From: Porticoccaceae bacterium
Lineage (GTDB): Bacteria; Pseudomonadota; Gammaproteobacteria; Pseudomonadales; Porticoccaceae
Assembly (NCBI GenBank): GCA_030741175.1
Contig: JASLVT010000083.1
Location: forward strand, 1-6,254
Length of the DNA stretch: 6,254 bases
Direction: 5' to 3'
Positions 1 to 5,800 of this stretch are shown piece after piece (positions within the stretch are counted from its first letter, which is position 1; each line of letters begins with the position of its first letter). Below the pieces are notes generated by a model. That model was not told where the DNA came from and searched no databases. It was given only the letters and a program-made list of their open reading frames with translations. A program made the translations under genes and the position numbers.

Positions 1-1086
1 CATATCATTTTCTTCAATGCTCTCTAGCAGACCCAACGCATCCATATCCTCAACAATTTCACGGCGTGCCGCAAAACGTTCCATACCACGATATTTTTCG
101 GGCAATAGGTCATCCATCAACTCATTGTCGCTACCGTCACTATTGACGCATTCGGCACTTTGGCGAATATCGGCATTCATCGTGAGGATATTGACCATGG
201 GAAGTTGATGGCGCTGACCCACTTCATAATCGTTAAAGTCATGAGCCGGCGTAATCTTTACACAGCCAGTACCTTTTTCCATATCGGCATGCTCATCGGC
301 AACAATGGGTATCAGTCTTCCCACCAGAGGTAAAACCACATGTTGACCAATGAGGTTGGTATATCTTGGATCCTCTGGGTTTACTGCTACGCCGGTATCC
401 CCTAGCAGGGTTTCTGGTCTGGTGGTGGCGACGACAATATAGTCTTTTCCGTCCAGCGTTTTGACCCCGTTAGCGAGAGGGTAGCGCAAATTCCACATCT
501 TGCCTTTGACTTCACGATTCTCAACTTCCAAATCGGAGATGGCGGTGTGCAGTTTAGGATCCCAGTTCACCAAGCGCTTGCCGCGGTAGATCAGGCCATC
601 ATCATGTAGTCGAATAAAGGCTTGTTGCACCGCCTGATAAAAACCTTCATCCATGGTAAAACGCTCGGTATCCCAGTCTACTGAGTTACCCAGTCGACGC
701 ATTTGGCGCATAATGGTGTCGCCAGACTCCTCTTTCCACTCCCAGGTTTTTTCGATAAATTTTTCGCGACCTAATGCCTCTCTTCCGGGTTGACCCTCGG
801 CGGCGAGTTTGCGCTCCACCACCATTTGCGTGGCAATACCGGCGTGATCACTGCCTACCTGCCAGAGCGCATTTTTTCCCTGCATACGGTTGTAGCGCGT
901 CAGAGCATCCATAATGCCATGTTGAAGTGCGTGACCTATATGGAGGCTGCCGGTGACATTGGGCGGCGGAATCACAATGCTGTAGGGGTCTTTTCCCGCG
1001 GCCATATCAGGAGAGAAATAGCCCCTTTCCTCCCAGACTTTATACCATTTGGTTTCTATTTCCTGGGGGGCAAATGTTTTTTCCAT
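1..1086 (-). CDS. valS: Valyl-tRNA synthetase (ValRS), N-terminal 362 residues, cut by window edge
   Basis: Cytoplasmic class I aminoacyl-tRNA synthetase that charges tRNA-Val with valine and hydrolyses mischarged threonine. The reading frame is open from an ATG at 1086 to the left edge with no stop, giving 362 residues of a family that is about 950 long in E. coli. Seen directly: the ATP-binding signature [15 protein letters not shown] at residues 40-54 (the HIGH box is 49-52), the conserved block LVNWDPKL at 172-179, the CP1 editing-domain motif TTRPET at 221-226, and [16 protein letters not shown] at 272-287. The N-terminus MEKTF.PQ.IE matches the E. coli start, which fixes the ATG. The KMSKS loop, anticodon-binding domain and C-terminal coiled coil lie beyond the window. 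No strong Shine-Dalgarno sequence precedes the ATG. It is the last gene of the minus-strand cluster, 81 bases after its upstream neighbour, and may have its own promoter. The identification is secure. Confidence 0.98.
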   Translation of the reverse strand, partial: MEKTFAPQEIETKWYKVWEERGYFSPDMAAGKDPYSIVIPPPNVTGSLHIGHALQHGIMDALTRYNRMQGKNALWQVGSDHAGIATQMVVERKLAAEGQPGREALGREKFIEKTWEWKEESGDTIMRQMRRLGNSVDWDTERFTMDEGFYQAVQQAFIRLHDDGLIYRGKRLVNWDPKLHTAISDLEVENREVKGKMWNLRYPLANGVKTLDGKDYIVVATTRPETLLGDTGVAVNPEDPRYTNLIGQHVVLPLVGRLIPIVADEHADMEKGTGCVKITPAHDFNDYEVGQRHQLPMVNILTMNADIRQSAECVNSDGSDNELMDDLLPEKYRGMERFAARREIVEDMDALGLLESIEENDM

Positions 1087-1141
1087 TATTGTGCTCAGTG
1101 ATTCGATTTAATGTGGCTAGGAATAAAGTTTACAGCGGCAG

Positions 1142-1147
1142 ATTATA
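1142..1147 (-). promoter_or_regulatory. Possible valS promoter -10 box (TATAAT)
   Basis: The minus strand reads a perfect TATAAT here, 55 bases upstream of the valS ATG, inside the 81-base gap after the 137-residue gene. No convincing -35 hexamer sits 16-18 bases upstream (the 17-base position reads TAGCCC) and there is no TG extension. The hexamer could therefore be chance, or a weak internal promoter supplementing read-through from pepA. I saw no terminator hairpin in this gap, so read-through into valS is plausible. Confidence 0.25.
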
Positions 1148-1167
1148 GGGCTTGGAGGCTTTTGGGG

Positions 1168-1581
1168 CTAGCTCTCCCGGTTAAAACGCTCGATTACTTT
1201 AGTGCGGATTTTCTGCCGCAACAGTTGGTCGACTTTGGGCCGTAGTTTGCCCATTAATCGATTAACTATGGCGTTAATCTGCTCTTCATTGATCGCTGGT
1301 TGGCTAGCGGGTTGCTCAAATAGATGGTGCTGGGCCTCATCAAACTGTTGCCGCGACTGGTGCTCGTCATCAATTTCTCGGTTAAGAGTCTGAGTTAGTA
1401 TGGGAATATCTAGATTATCACCGTCGGTCGTAGCATCGTCTGTTTGTTGTTCTTTCTCGTGCGAGGCGTTGGCGTCGGCATATAACAGCTTTTCCTGTAA
1501 CAGGTAGAGTTCGTCAAGTAGCTGATCAAAGTAGTCATGATCGTCTTTGCTGGCACTGTAAGACTGCTTTTGATTTGTCAT
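1168..1581 (-). CDS. Conserved-position hypothetical protein between holC and valS, 137 aa
   Basis: I do not recognise a characterised family. The protein has three visible parts. Residues 13-35 form an acidic, leucine-rich probable helix (FDQLLDELYLLQEKLLYA). Residues 36-97 are a polar, Gln/Asp/Glu-rich, probably disordered linker with one short hydrophobic island, DIPILT, at 58-63. Residues 98-135 form a predicted basic amphipathic helix (INAIVNRLMGKLRPKV, then DQLLRQKIRTKVIERF). There is no signal peptide or membrane segment, so it is probably cytoplasmic. Its ATG overlaps the holC stop as ATGA, which implies translational coupling with chi. A short uncharacterised gene in this slot is also what I recall in Pseudomonas, where such proteins are sometimes labelled as chi-related by position alone; I see no chi similarity here. 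The layout (N-terminal helix, acidic linker, basic C-terminal helix) could suit an adaptor or oligomerising protein. That is inference. It is very likely a real gene because of its coupling and lack of a better frame. Confidence 0.85.
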   Translation of the reverse strand: MTNQKQSYSASKDDHDYFDQLLDELYLLQEKLLYADANASHEKEQQTDDATTDGDNLDIPILTQTLNREIDDEHQSRQQFDEAQHHLFEQPASQPAINEEQINAIVNRLMGKLRPKVDQLLRQKIRTKVIERFNRES

Positions 1582-2006
1582 GGATTAAAGGTCTCACTGA
1601 GATCATGAAAACTCAGTGCATAGCCACGTTGCTGATAGAATTTAAAGTTGTCGCGCTTGGCCTGCTCATAGCTGGGTTCTGCATAAATTATTTCCATGAC
1701 CCGATCAAAGCGACTAAACCAGGTGGGTATCTGCGCCTGAAGATTGATCAATATTTGATGATGATCGCCAGGTTCAGGGTCCACGCTGATGGCCACTGGC
1801 GCATTATCTATTCCTATGGCATGGGGTACAAAGGCAGTATCTTGAAAGCTCCAGAGTTGTTCATCAAGCTGTTGTGCCGTCGCGTGATCTGGCACTAGGC
1901 ACAGTACCTGTTGCTGCGCCTGGAGTGACTTTTGGATCAACTGGCAGGCGAGTGCAAGGGCGACTTGTTGATTGCCCGCTAATTTGTAAAAGGAAACATT
2001 AGTCAA
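1578..2006 (-). CDS. holC: DNA polymerase III chi subunit, TTG start
   Basis: Chi is an accessory subunit of the replicative clamp-loader complex. In the known family it binds psi (HolD) and the C-terminal tail of SSB, tethering the holoenzyme to coated single-stranded DNA in the cytoplasm. The 142-residue product is close to the 147 of E. coli chi and aligns along its length. Seen directly: the opening TNVSFYKL (E. coli KNATFYLL), a VLCLVPD strand at 34-40, LDEQLW at 47-52 and FVPH at 59-62, both family landmarks, then DILI-like QILINL at 84-89 and a C-terminal helix with YEQAKRDNFKFYQQRG at 113-128. The start is TTG at 2006; no in-frame ATG lies nearby and the alignment supports this codon. 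It begins 3 bases after the pepA stop, in the same frame and with only a weak ribosome site, so it probably depends on pepA translation. Its TGA overlaps the next ATG. Confidence 0.95.
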   Translation of the reverse strand: MTNVSFYKLAGNQQVALALACQLIQKSLQAQQQVLCLVPDHATAQQLDEQLWSFQDTAFVPHAIGIDNAPVAISVDPEPGDHHQILINLQAQIPTWFSRFDRVMEIIYAEPSYEQAKRDNFKFYQQRGYALSFHDLSETFNP

Positions 2007-2009
2007 CGT

Positions 2010-3479
2010 TTAGCTCACTTGACTGTAGATATAGTCCATCAATAGAGGTACTGGACGACCTGTTGCGCCTTTCTGTGCCCCATTGATCCATGCCGTTCCC
2101 GCCACATCTAAATGAGCCCATTTATATTTTTTGGTAAAACGCGCAAGGAAGCAGGCCGCAGTAATCGTGCCCGCTTGAGCGCCGCCTATATTTGCCATAT
2201 CGGCAAAGTTGCTTTTTAGTAGTTGATCGTATTCCTCCCATAGGGGGAGACGCCATGCTCGATCGCCGCTGCGAGTGCCACTGCTAAGAAGTTGCTCAGC
2301 CAGCTCATCATCATTTGATAATAGCCCAGCACTGACTTTGCCTAGGGCACCAATAACGGCACCGGTCAGCGTTGCGATATCGATGACGGCTGCTGGTTTA
2401 AAGCGCTCTGCATAGGTCAGGGCATCACACAGAATCAGGCGACCCTCAGCGTCAGTATTCAATATCTCAATAGTTTGCCCAGACATGCTAGTCACCACAT
2501 CACCGGGTTTGGTGGCATGACCATTGGGCATATTTTCAGTGGCGGGAACAATGCCGATGACATTCACTGGCATCTGCGTTTCGATCAGCGCATTGATAAC
2601 GCCAAACACTGAGGCACCACCACACATATCATATTTCATCTCGTCCATAGCGCCACTGGGCTTAAGGCTGATGCCACCAGTATCAAAAGTCACTGCTTTG
2701 CCGACTAATACAACGGGTTTTGTCGTAGCTTTAGTGCCTTGATATTTGATTACAATAAGTTTGGCTGGCTGATCACTGCCAGCGGAAACTGATAATAATG
2801 AGCCCATTTTTAGCTTTTTCATATCGGCTTCAGTCAGCACGCTAGTGGTGACTTTGGCTTGGCCTTTGGCTAGGGCTTTCGCCTGGCTGGCGAGGTAGTT
2901 AGGGGTACAGATATTTGCTGGCAGATTGCCGAGTTGTCTGGCTGTATTCATACCATTGCCTACTGCACTCCCGTAGGCTAATCCTTTTTTGGCGGCTATT
3001 GCCCCTGCTTTGCTGGGTGTCCAGTAAATGAGTGCTTTCAGAGTTTGAGGCTTAGACTTTTTGTTACCTCTGGGCTGCGGGGCATACTGATAACTTGCAG
3101 TCTGCATACTTCGAGCGACCATGGATGCTTGCCATTCATCGTCTTCACTCAGGTTCTCACCGATCCAAATCGCTTTTTTACTGGCAGTTTTTAGAAGTGC
3201 CTTAGCACCCGCGTTAATGGTGTTGATTTGTTTCTGTGCTGTTGTTGCGCCCTCAGTGCCAAGTAGGATAATTCGCTTGCCCGATGCCCCCGGGATATGG
3301 AGCACTAATGTCTCGCCGGTTTTACCAGTAAAATCACCGGCTTTAATCAATGAGGAAATGGCGCCATCAAGCGATTGATCCAATTCTAATGCACTGTTTT
3401 GTAGTTGTGGGCCGGTGGCGAGAATGAGAGAATCCGCCTTTATATTTAACAGCTTGGCGGAAGATGCAGTAAACTCCAT
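2010..3479 (-). CDS. pepA: Leucyl aminopeptidase PepA (M17 family)
   Basis: Cytosolic two-metal aminopeptidase of the M17 family, usually hexameric, that removes N-terminal residues such as leucine from peptides. In E. coli the same protein also binds DNA in Xer recombination at cer and in carAB control. The 489 residues compare with 503 in E. coli. The N-terminal macro-like domain covers about residues 1-150 and the catalytic domain about 165-489. By alignment with E. coli, the metal ligands are K261, D266, D284, D343 and E345, with K273 and R347 as catalytic residues; all are present. The family signature NTDAEGRL is at 341-348 and YDMCGGA at 283-289. One deviation is alanine 262 where E. 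coli has glycine (VGKAVTFDTGG). The ATG at 3479 has GGAG five bases upstream (3485-3488) and matches the E. coli N-terminus MEF. It is first gene of the minus-strand cluster, divergent from lptF. Whether this orthologue keeps the DNA-binding role cannot be seen. Confidence 0.98.
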   Translation of the reverse strand: MEFTASSAKLLNIKADSLILATGPQLQNSALELDQSLDGAISSLIKAGDFTGKTGETLVLHIPGASGKRIILLGTEGATTAQKQINTINAGAKALLKTASKKAIWIGENLSEDDEWQASMVARSMQTASYQYAPQPRGNKKSKPQTLKALIYWTPSKAGAIAAKKGLAYGSAVGNGMNTARQLGNLPANICTPNYLASQAKALAKGQAKVTTSVLTEADMKKLKMGSLLSVSAGSDQPAKLIVIKYQGTKATTKPVVLVGKAVTFDTGGISLKPSGAMDEMKYDMCGGASVFGVINALIETQMPVNVIGIVPATENMPNGHATKPGDVVTSMSGQTIEILNTDAEGRLILCDALTYAERFKPAAVIDIATLTGAVIGALGKVSAGLLSNDDELAEQLLSSGTRSGDRAWRLPLWEEYDQLLKSNFADMANIGGAQAGTITAACFLARFTKKYKWAHLDVAGTAWINGAQKGATGRPVPLLMDYIYSQVS

Positions 3480-3504
3480 ATGAGCTCCATAGTTTGATTT
3501 TTGT

Positions 3505-3534
3505 TTTACACTGAGAACCGTTGAAGGATACCAT
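3505..3534 (+). promoter_or_regulatory. Candidate lptF-lptG promoter
   Basis: Plus-strand TTTACA at 3505-3510 (five of six matches to TTGACA), an 18-base spacer, then TACCAT at 3529-3534 (four of six matches to TATAAT). Predicted initiation is near 3541, leaving a leader of about 32 bases before the lptF start. The -10 overlaps the candidate pepA -10 on the other strand, so the two promoters would compete for the polymerase. This is a consensus match by eye only. Confidence 0.35.
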
Positions 3535-3553
3535 TCTGTGCTACTACGCCCAA
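3525..3553 (-). promoter_or_regulatory. Candidate pepA promoter
   Basis: Read on the minus strand: TTGGGC at 3553-3548, a 17-base spacer, then TATCCT at 3530-3525. The -10 is preceded by TGG, giving an extended TGnTATCCT form that could offset the poor -35 (three of six consensus matches). Predicted initiation lies near 3518, leaving a leader of about 38 bases that contains the GGAG ribosome site. It is judged by eye against the sigma-70 consensus only. It would drive pepA, holC and the 137-residue gene, and possibly valS by read-through. Confidence 0.35.
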
Positions 3554-3560
3554 TAGCTGT

Positions 3561-3564
3561 AAGG
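3561..3564 (+). promoter_or_regulatory. Ribosome binding site supporting the TTG start of lptF
   Basis: AAGG lies eight bases before the TTG at 3573. A ribosome site at workable spacing, together with alignment of the encoded N-terminus to E. coli LptF (MIIFRY against MIIIRY), decides for this rare start codon. The next in-frame ATG, at residue 27, would delete most of the first membrane helix. Confidence 0.6.
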
Positions 3565-3572
3565 CGAATACT

Positions 3573-4673
3573 TTGATTATTTTCCGCTATATTTGCCGCG
3601 AGATCCTCTCCAGTACTGTTGCTGTCTCAGTAGTGTTGCTGTTGATTTTAATGAGTGGTCGCTTTGTCAAATATCTGGCCAATGCAGTGGCAGGCGAAAT
3701 GGAACCCGGTGCTATCTTTGCCCTTATCGGTTACCGTATCCCAGGTTTCTTGGAATTGGTACTGCCACTGGCTTTCTTCCTCGCGGTGCTGTTGACCTTT
3801 GGGCGACTATATGTGGAGAACGAGATGAGCGTGCTTAGGGCTTGCGGCATCTCAGAGCGTCGTCTAATGGGTTATACCTTGGTTCTGGCAGCTTGTTTTG
3901 CCTTGATGGCGGGCTGGTTGAGTTTGTCCGTGGCACCCGCTGGCATGGCCAAAGCCGATATTCTGCTGAAGGCGCAGAAATCCCGCAGTGATCTGGATAA
4001 GTTGATGCCAAAAAAGTTTTATGTGATGAGTGGTGGTCGCGGCGTCACCTATACAGAGTCGGTAAGTGAAGATCGCGAACTCGAGGATATTTTTCTCGCA
4101 AAGACTTCAGGCGATGCCAGTAACGCAGATCGCCGCTTGGTGTTAGTGTTGGCAGATACTGGCCAGCAACAGCAGGCAGAGGGCAGTTCGGATCGTTATT
4201 TGGTGTTAAATAAAGGCTATCGAATTGAGGGTGTCCCTGGGCAACATGATTATCAGATTACTCATTTTGAAGAATATGGTTCCCGTTTAGAAAGCAAGCG
4301 TCCTGATACTAGAACCAAAATGGAGACAGTGCCTACATCTTCGTTGTTAGCAGCCGACGATTTAAAATCTAAGGCCATGTTACAGTGGCGTCTATCGATT
4401 CCTGTGTTGTTACTAGTGGTGACATTGTTGGCAGTGCCGTTGAGTCGTACAAATCACCGTAAAGGACGGTTTGGCAAGTTGTTACCCGCAATTGTGCTCT
4501 ATTTCACCTATCTTGTTGCTCTTAATGCCATGCGTGATGCGCTTGAGTCTGGGTCAGTACCTATGGCGGTGACTATTCTGCCGGTGCATTTGGTTTACCT
4601 TGCTATCGCTATTGGATTATTGCTGACTGGTCAGCCAAGAAAATCAATCGCCTCCACTAAGCAGGTAGCATGA
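3573..4673 (+). CDS. lptF: LPS export ABC transporter permease LptF, TTG start
   Basis: Inner-membrane subunit of the LptB2FG complex, which uses ATP hydrolysis by LptB to pull lipopolysaccharide out of the inner membrane and pass it through LptC and the LptA bridge to the outer membrane. The 366-residue length equals that of E. coli LptF as I recall it. Six hydrophobic segments are visible at about 11-29, 50-78, 100-122, 272-290, 300-319 and 333-352. Between helices 3 and 4, residues about 123-268 form the soluble periplasmic beta-jellyroll region. Family landmarks include the N-terminus MIIFRYICREIL, the cytoplasmic segment GRLYVENEMSVLRACGIS at 77-94 (probable LptB coupling helix), the jellyroll stretch LNKGYRIEG at 212-220 and VPLSRTNHRKGR at 288-299. 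The start is TTG, supported by AAGG eight bases upstream. The final four bases overlap lptG, so the partners are probably made in equal amounts. lptB, lptC and lptA are not in the window. Confidence 0.97.
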   Translation: MIIFRYICREILSSTVAVSVVLLLILMSGRFVKYLANAVAGEMEPGAIFALIGYRIPGFLELVLPLAFFLAVLLTFGRLYVENEMSVLRACGISERRLMGYTLVLAACFALMAGWLSLSVAPAGMAKADILLKAQKSRSDLDKLMPKKFYVMSGGRGVTYTESVSEDRELEDIFLAKTSGDASNADRRLVLVLADTGQQQQAEGSSDRYLVLNKGYRIEGVPGQHDYQITHFEEYGSRLESKRPDTRTKMETVPTSSLLAADDLKSKAMLQWRLSIPVLLLVVTLLAVPLSRTNHRKGRFGKLLPAIVLYFTYLVALNAMRDALESGSVPMAVTILPVHLVYLAIAIGLLLTGQPRKSIASTKQVA

Positions 4674-5740
4674 TGCGCAGATTGTCTAATCATGTGGCTA
4701 CTACTGTTTTTGCCTCCATCTGTGTAGCGTTGCTGGTATTGATTGGTCTCGATGCGGTGGGTGAAATTATCGATCAAAGTGGTCGGCTCGGTCGCAATTA
4801 CCACTTCTCTGATGTGCTTATTTATGTCGGCACTCTGATACCGTCGCGATTATACGAATTTATGCCATTTGGCTGTCTGATTGGTTGTTTAATTGGTTTA
4901 GGCATCCTGCAGGGCAATAGCGAGGTGATTGTGATGCGCGCGGCCGGCGTCTCACCTTTGCAAGTGGTGGGTTTTGTGCTGAAGCCAGTAGTTTTATTTA
5001 TTCTTTTGGCCGTCGCTATTGGTGAGTACTTTTCACCCTATTTGGATCAATTGGCCGAGGGACGCCGCGAATATTTGTTAAAAGGTGAGACGGCTCAGGA
5101 CTCTACGTCTGGTTTTTGGAATCGCGAGGGCAACGAGTTTATGCATTTCAATGCTGTTTTCCCCGGCGGAGTTTTGTATGGCGTTACCCGATATCGTTTT
5201 GCTGATGATAAGACCATTGAAGAGGCAAGCTTTTCATCAAGAGCAACTTTTAATGCGGCGGAAGGCTACTGGACTGAAGAAAATGTCTCGATTACCCGGT
5301 TCTACGGTGACCGCACGGAGGTGGATAAGAAAATCACCCGGCACTGGAATTCAGAATTAACCCCGAATGTGTTAACAGTAAATATATTACCGGCTGACGC
5401 CTTACCCATTGCCAGTCTATCTGGTTACATCGAGTTTTTGCGCCAGCAAAATGCCGATACCGCGGATTATGAGGTAGCATTCTGGCGCAAAGTATTACAG
5501 CCGTTCATTATTGTAGGCTTGGTGTTAGTCGGTATTTCTTTTGTATTTGGGCCGTTGCGTGAATCAACAATGGGTTTTAAGGTTTTTGTTGGCGTGGTGA
5601 CTGGGGTTGCCTTTCGGATCGTGCAAGATCTGTTGGGCCCGCTGAGTATTGTGTTCGGCTTCCCGCCATTCTTGGCAGTTATTACACCGGTAATCTTTTG
5701 CGCCGGGCTAGGTATCTACTTGCTAAGACGCAGTGGATAA
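4670..5740 (+). CDS. lptG: LPS export ABC transporter permease LptG
   Basis: Partner of LptF in the inner-membrane LptB2FG lipopolysaccharide extractor; the two helix bundles form the cavity that takes up LPS. The 356 residues compare with 360 in E. coli. Hydrophobic segments lie at about 12-30, 60-82, 101-120, 277-294, 303-320 and 332-351, with the periplasmic beta-jellyroll region between about 121 and 265. Landmarks are the coupling-helix segment QGNSEVIVMRAAGVSP at 81-96, AIGEYFSP at 116-123, LYGVTRYRF at 169-177, the FGPLR motif at 293-297, and QDLLGPLSIVFGFPP at 319-333. The start is ambiguous: ATGATG gives two adjacent in-frame codons, 4670 (overlapping the lptF TGA) and 4673. AGG at 4663-4665 is four bases from the first and seven from the second, so 4673 may be the one used. 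It ends with TAA and converges with glpK 60 bases on. Confidence 0.97.
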   Translation: MMRRLSNHVATTVFASICVALLVLIGLDAVGEIIDQSGRLGRNYHFSDVLIYVGTLIPSRLYEFMPFGCLIGCLIGLGILQGNSEVIVMRAAGVSPLQVVGFVLKPVVLFILLAVAIGEYFSPYLDQLAEGRREYLLKGETAQDSTSGFWNREGNEFMHFNAVFPGGVLYGVTRYRFADDKTIEEASFSSRATFNAAEGYWTEENVSITRFYGDRTEVDKKITRHWNSELTPNVLTVNILPADALPIASLSGYIEFLRQQNADTADYEVAFWRKVLQPFIIVGLVLVGISFVFGPLRESTMGFKVFVGVVTGVAFRIVQDLLGPLSIVFGFPPFLAVITPVIFCAGLGIYLLRRSG

Positions 5741-5748
5741 GAAATATG

Positions 5749-5774
5749 CCACCTAGGCTAAGCCCAGTAGTTGG
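5749..5774. terminator. Weak candidate bidirectional terminator hairpin between lptG and glpK
   Basis: The 60-base convergent gap holds an imperfect inverted repeat: CCA.CTAGGC on the left pairs with GCC and TAG.TGG on the right, giving about nine base pairs with one mismatch, a three-base bulge and a TAA loop. There is no T run after it on the plus strand; the minus strand continues into a modestly T-rich ATATTTCTT. Position between converging stops is the main argument, and the fold is weak. Confidence 0.25.
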
Positions 5775-5800
5775 TTGCTATGCCAGATAGACAGTCGTTA

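Noticed and set aside
790..1101. 103-codon plus-strand open frame opposite valS
   Set aside because: It lies antisense to the clearly conserved ValRS N-terminus, including the HIGH region, and its translation shows no family resemblance; it is a shadow of the coding strand.
1575..1898. 107-codon plus-strand frame with a hydrophobic start, resembling a small membrane protein
   Set aside because: It is antisense to holC, whose family motifs are conserved. The hydrophobic stretch is a by-product of the opposite strand, and no ribosome site was seen.
3593..3838. 81-codon plus-strand frame inside lptF
   Set aside because: It overlaps the first helices of lptF in another frame; LptF homology explains the stretch fully.
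5745..5785. Direct repeat TATGCCA at 5745-5751 and 5779-5785 in the lptG-glpK gap
   Set aside because: Seven bases twice in a short gap is weak, with no target-site duplication, inverted ends or element between the copies.
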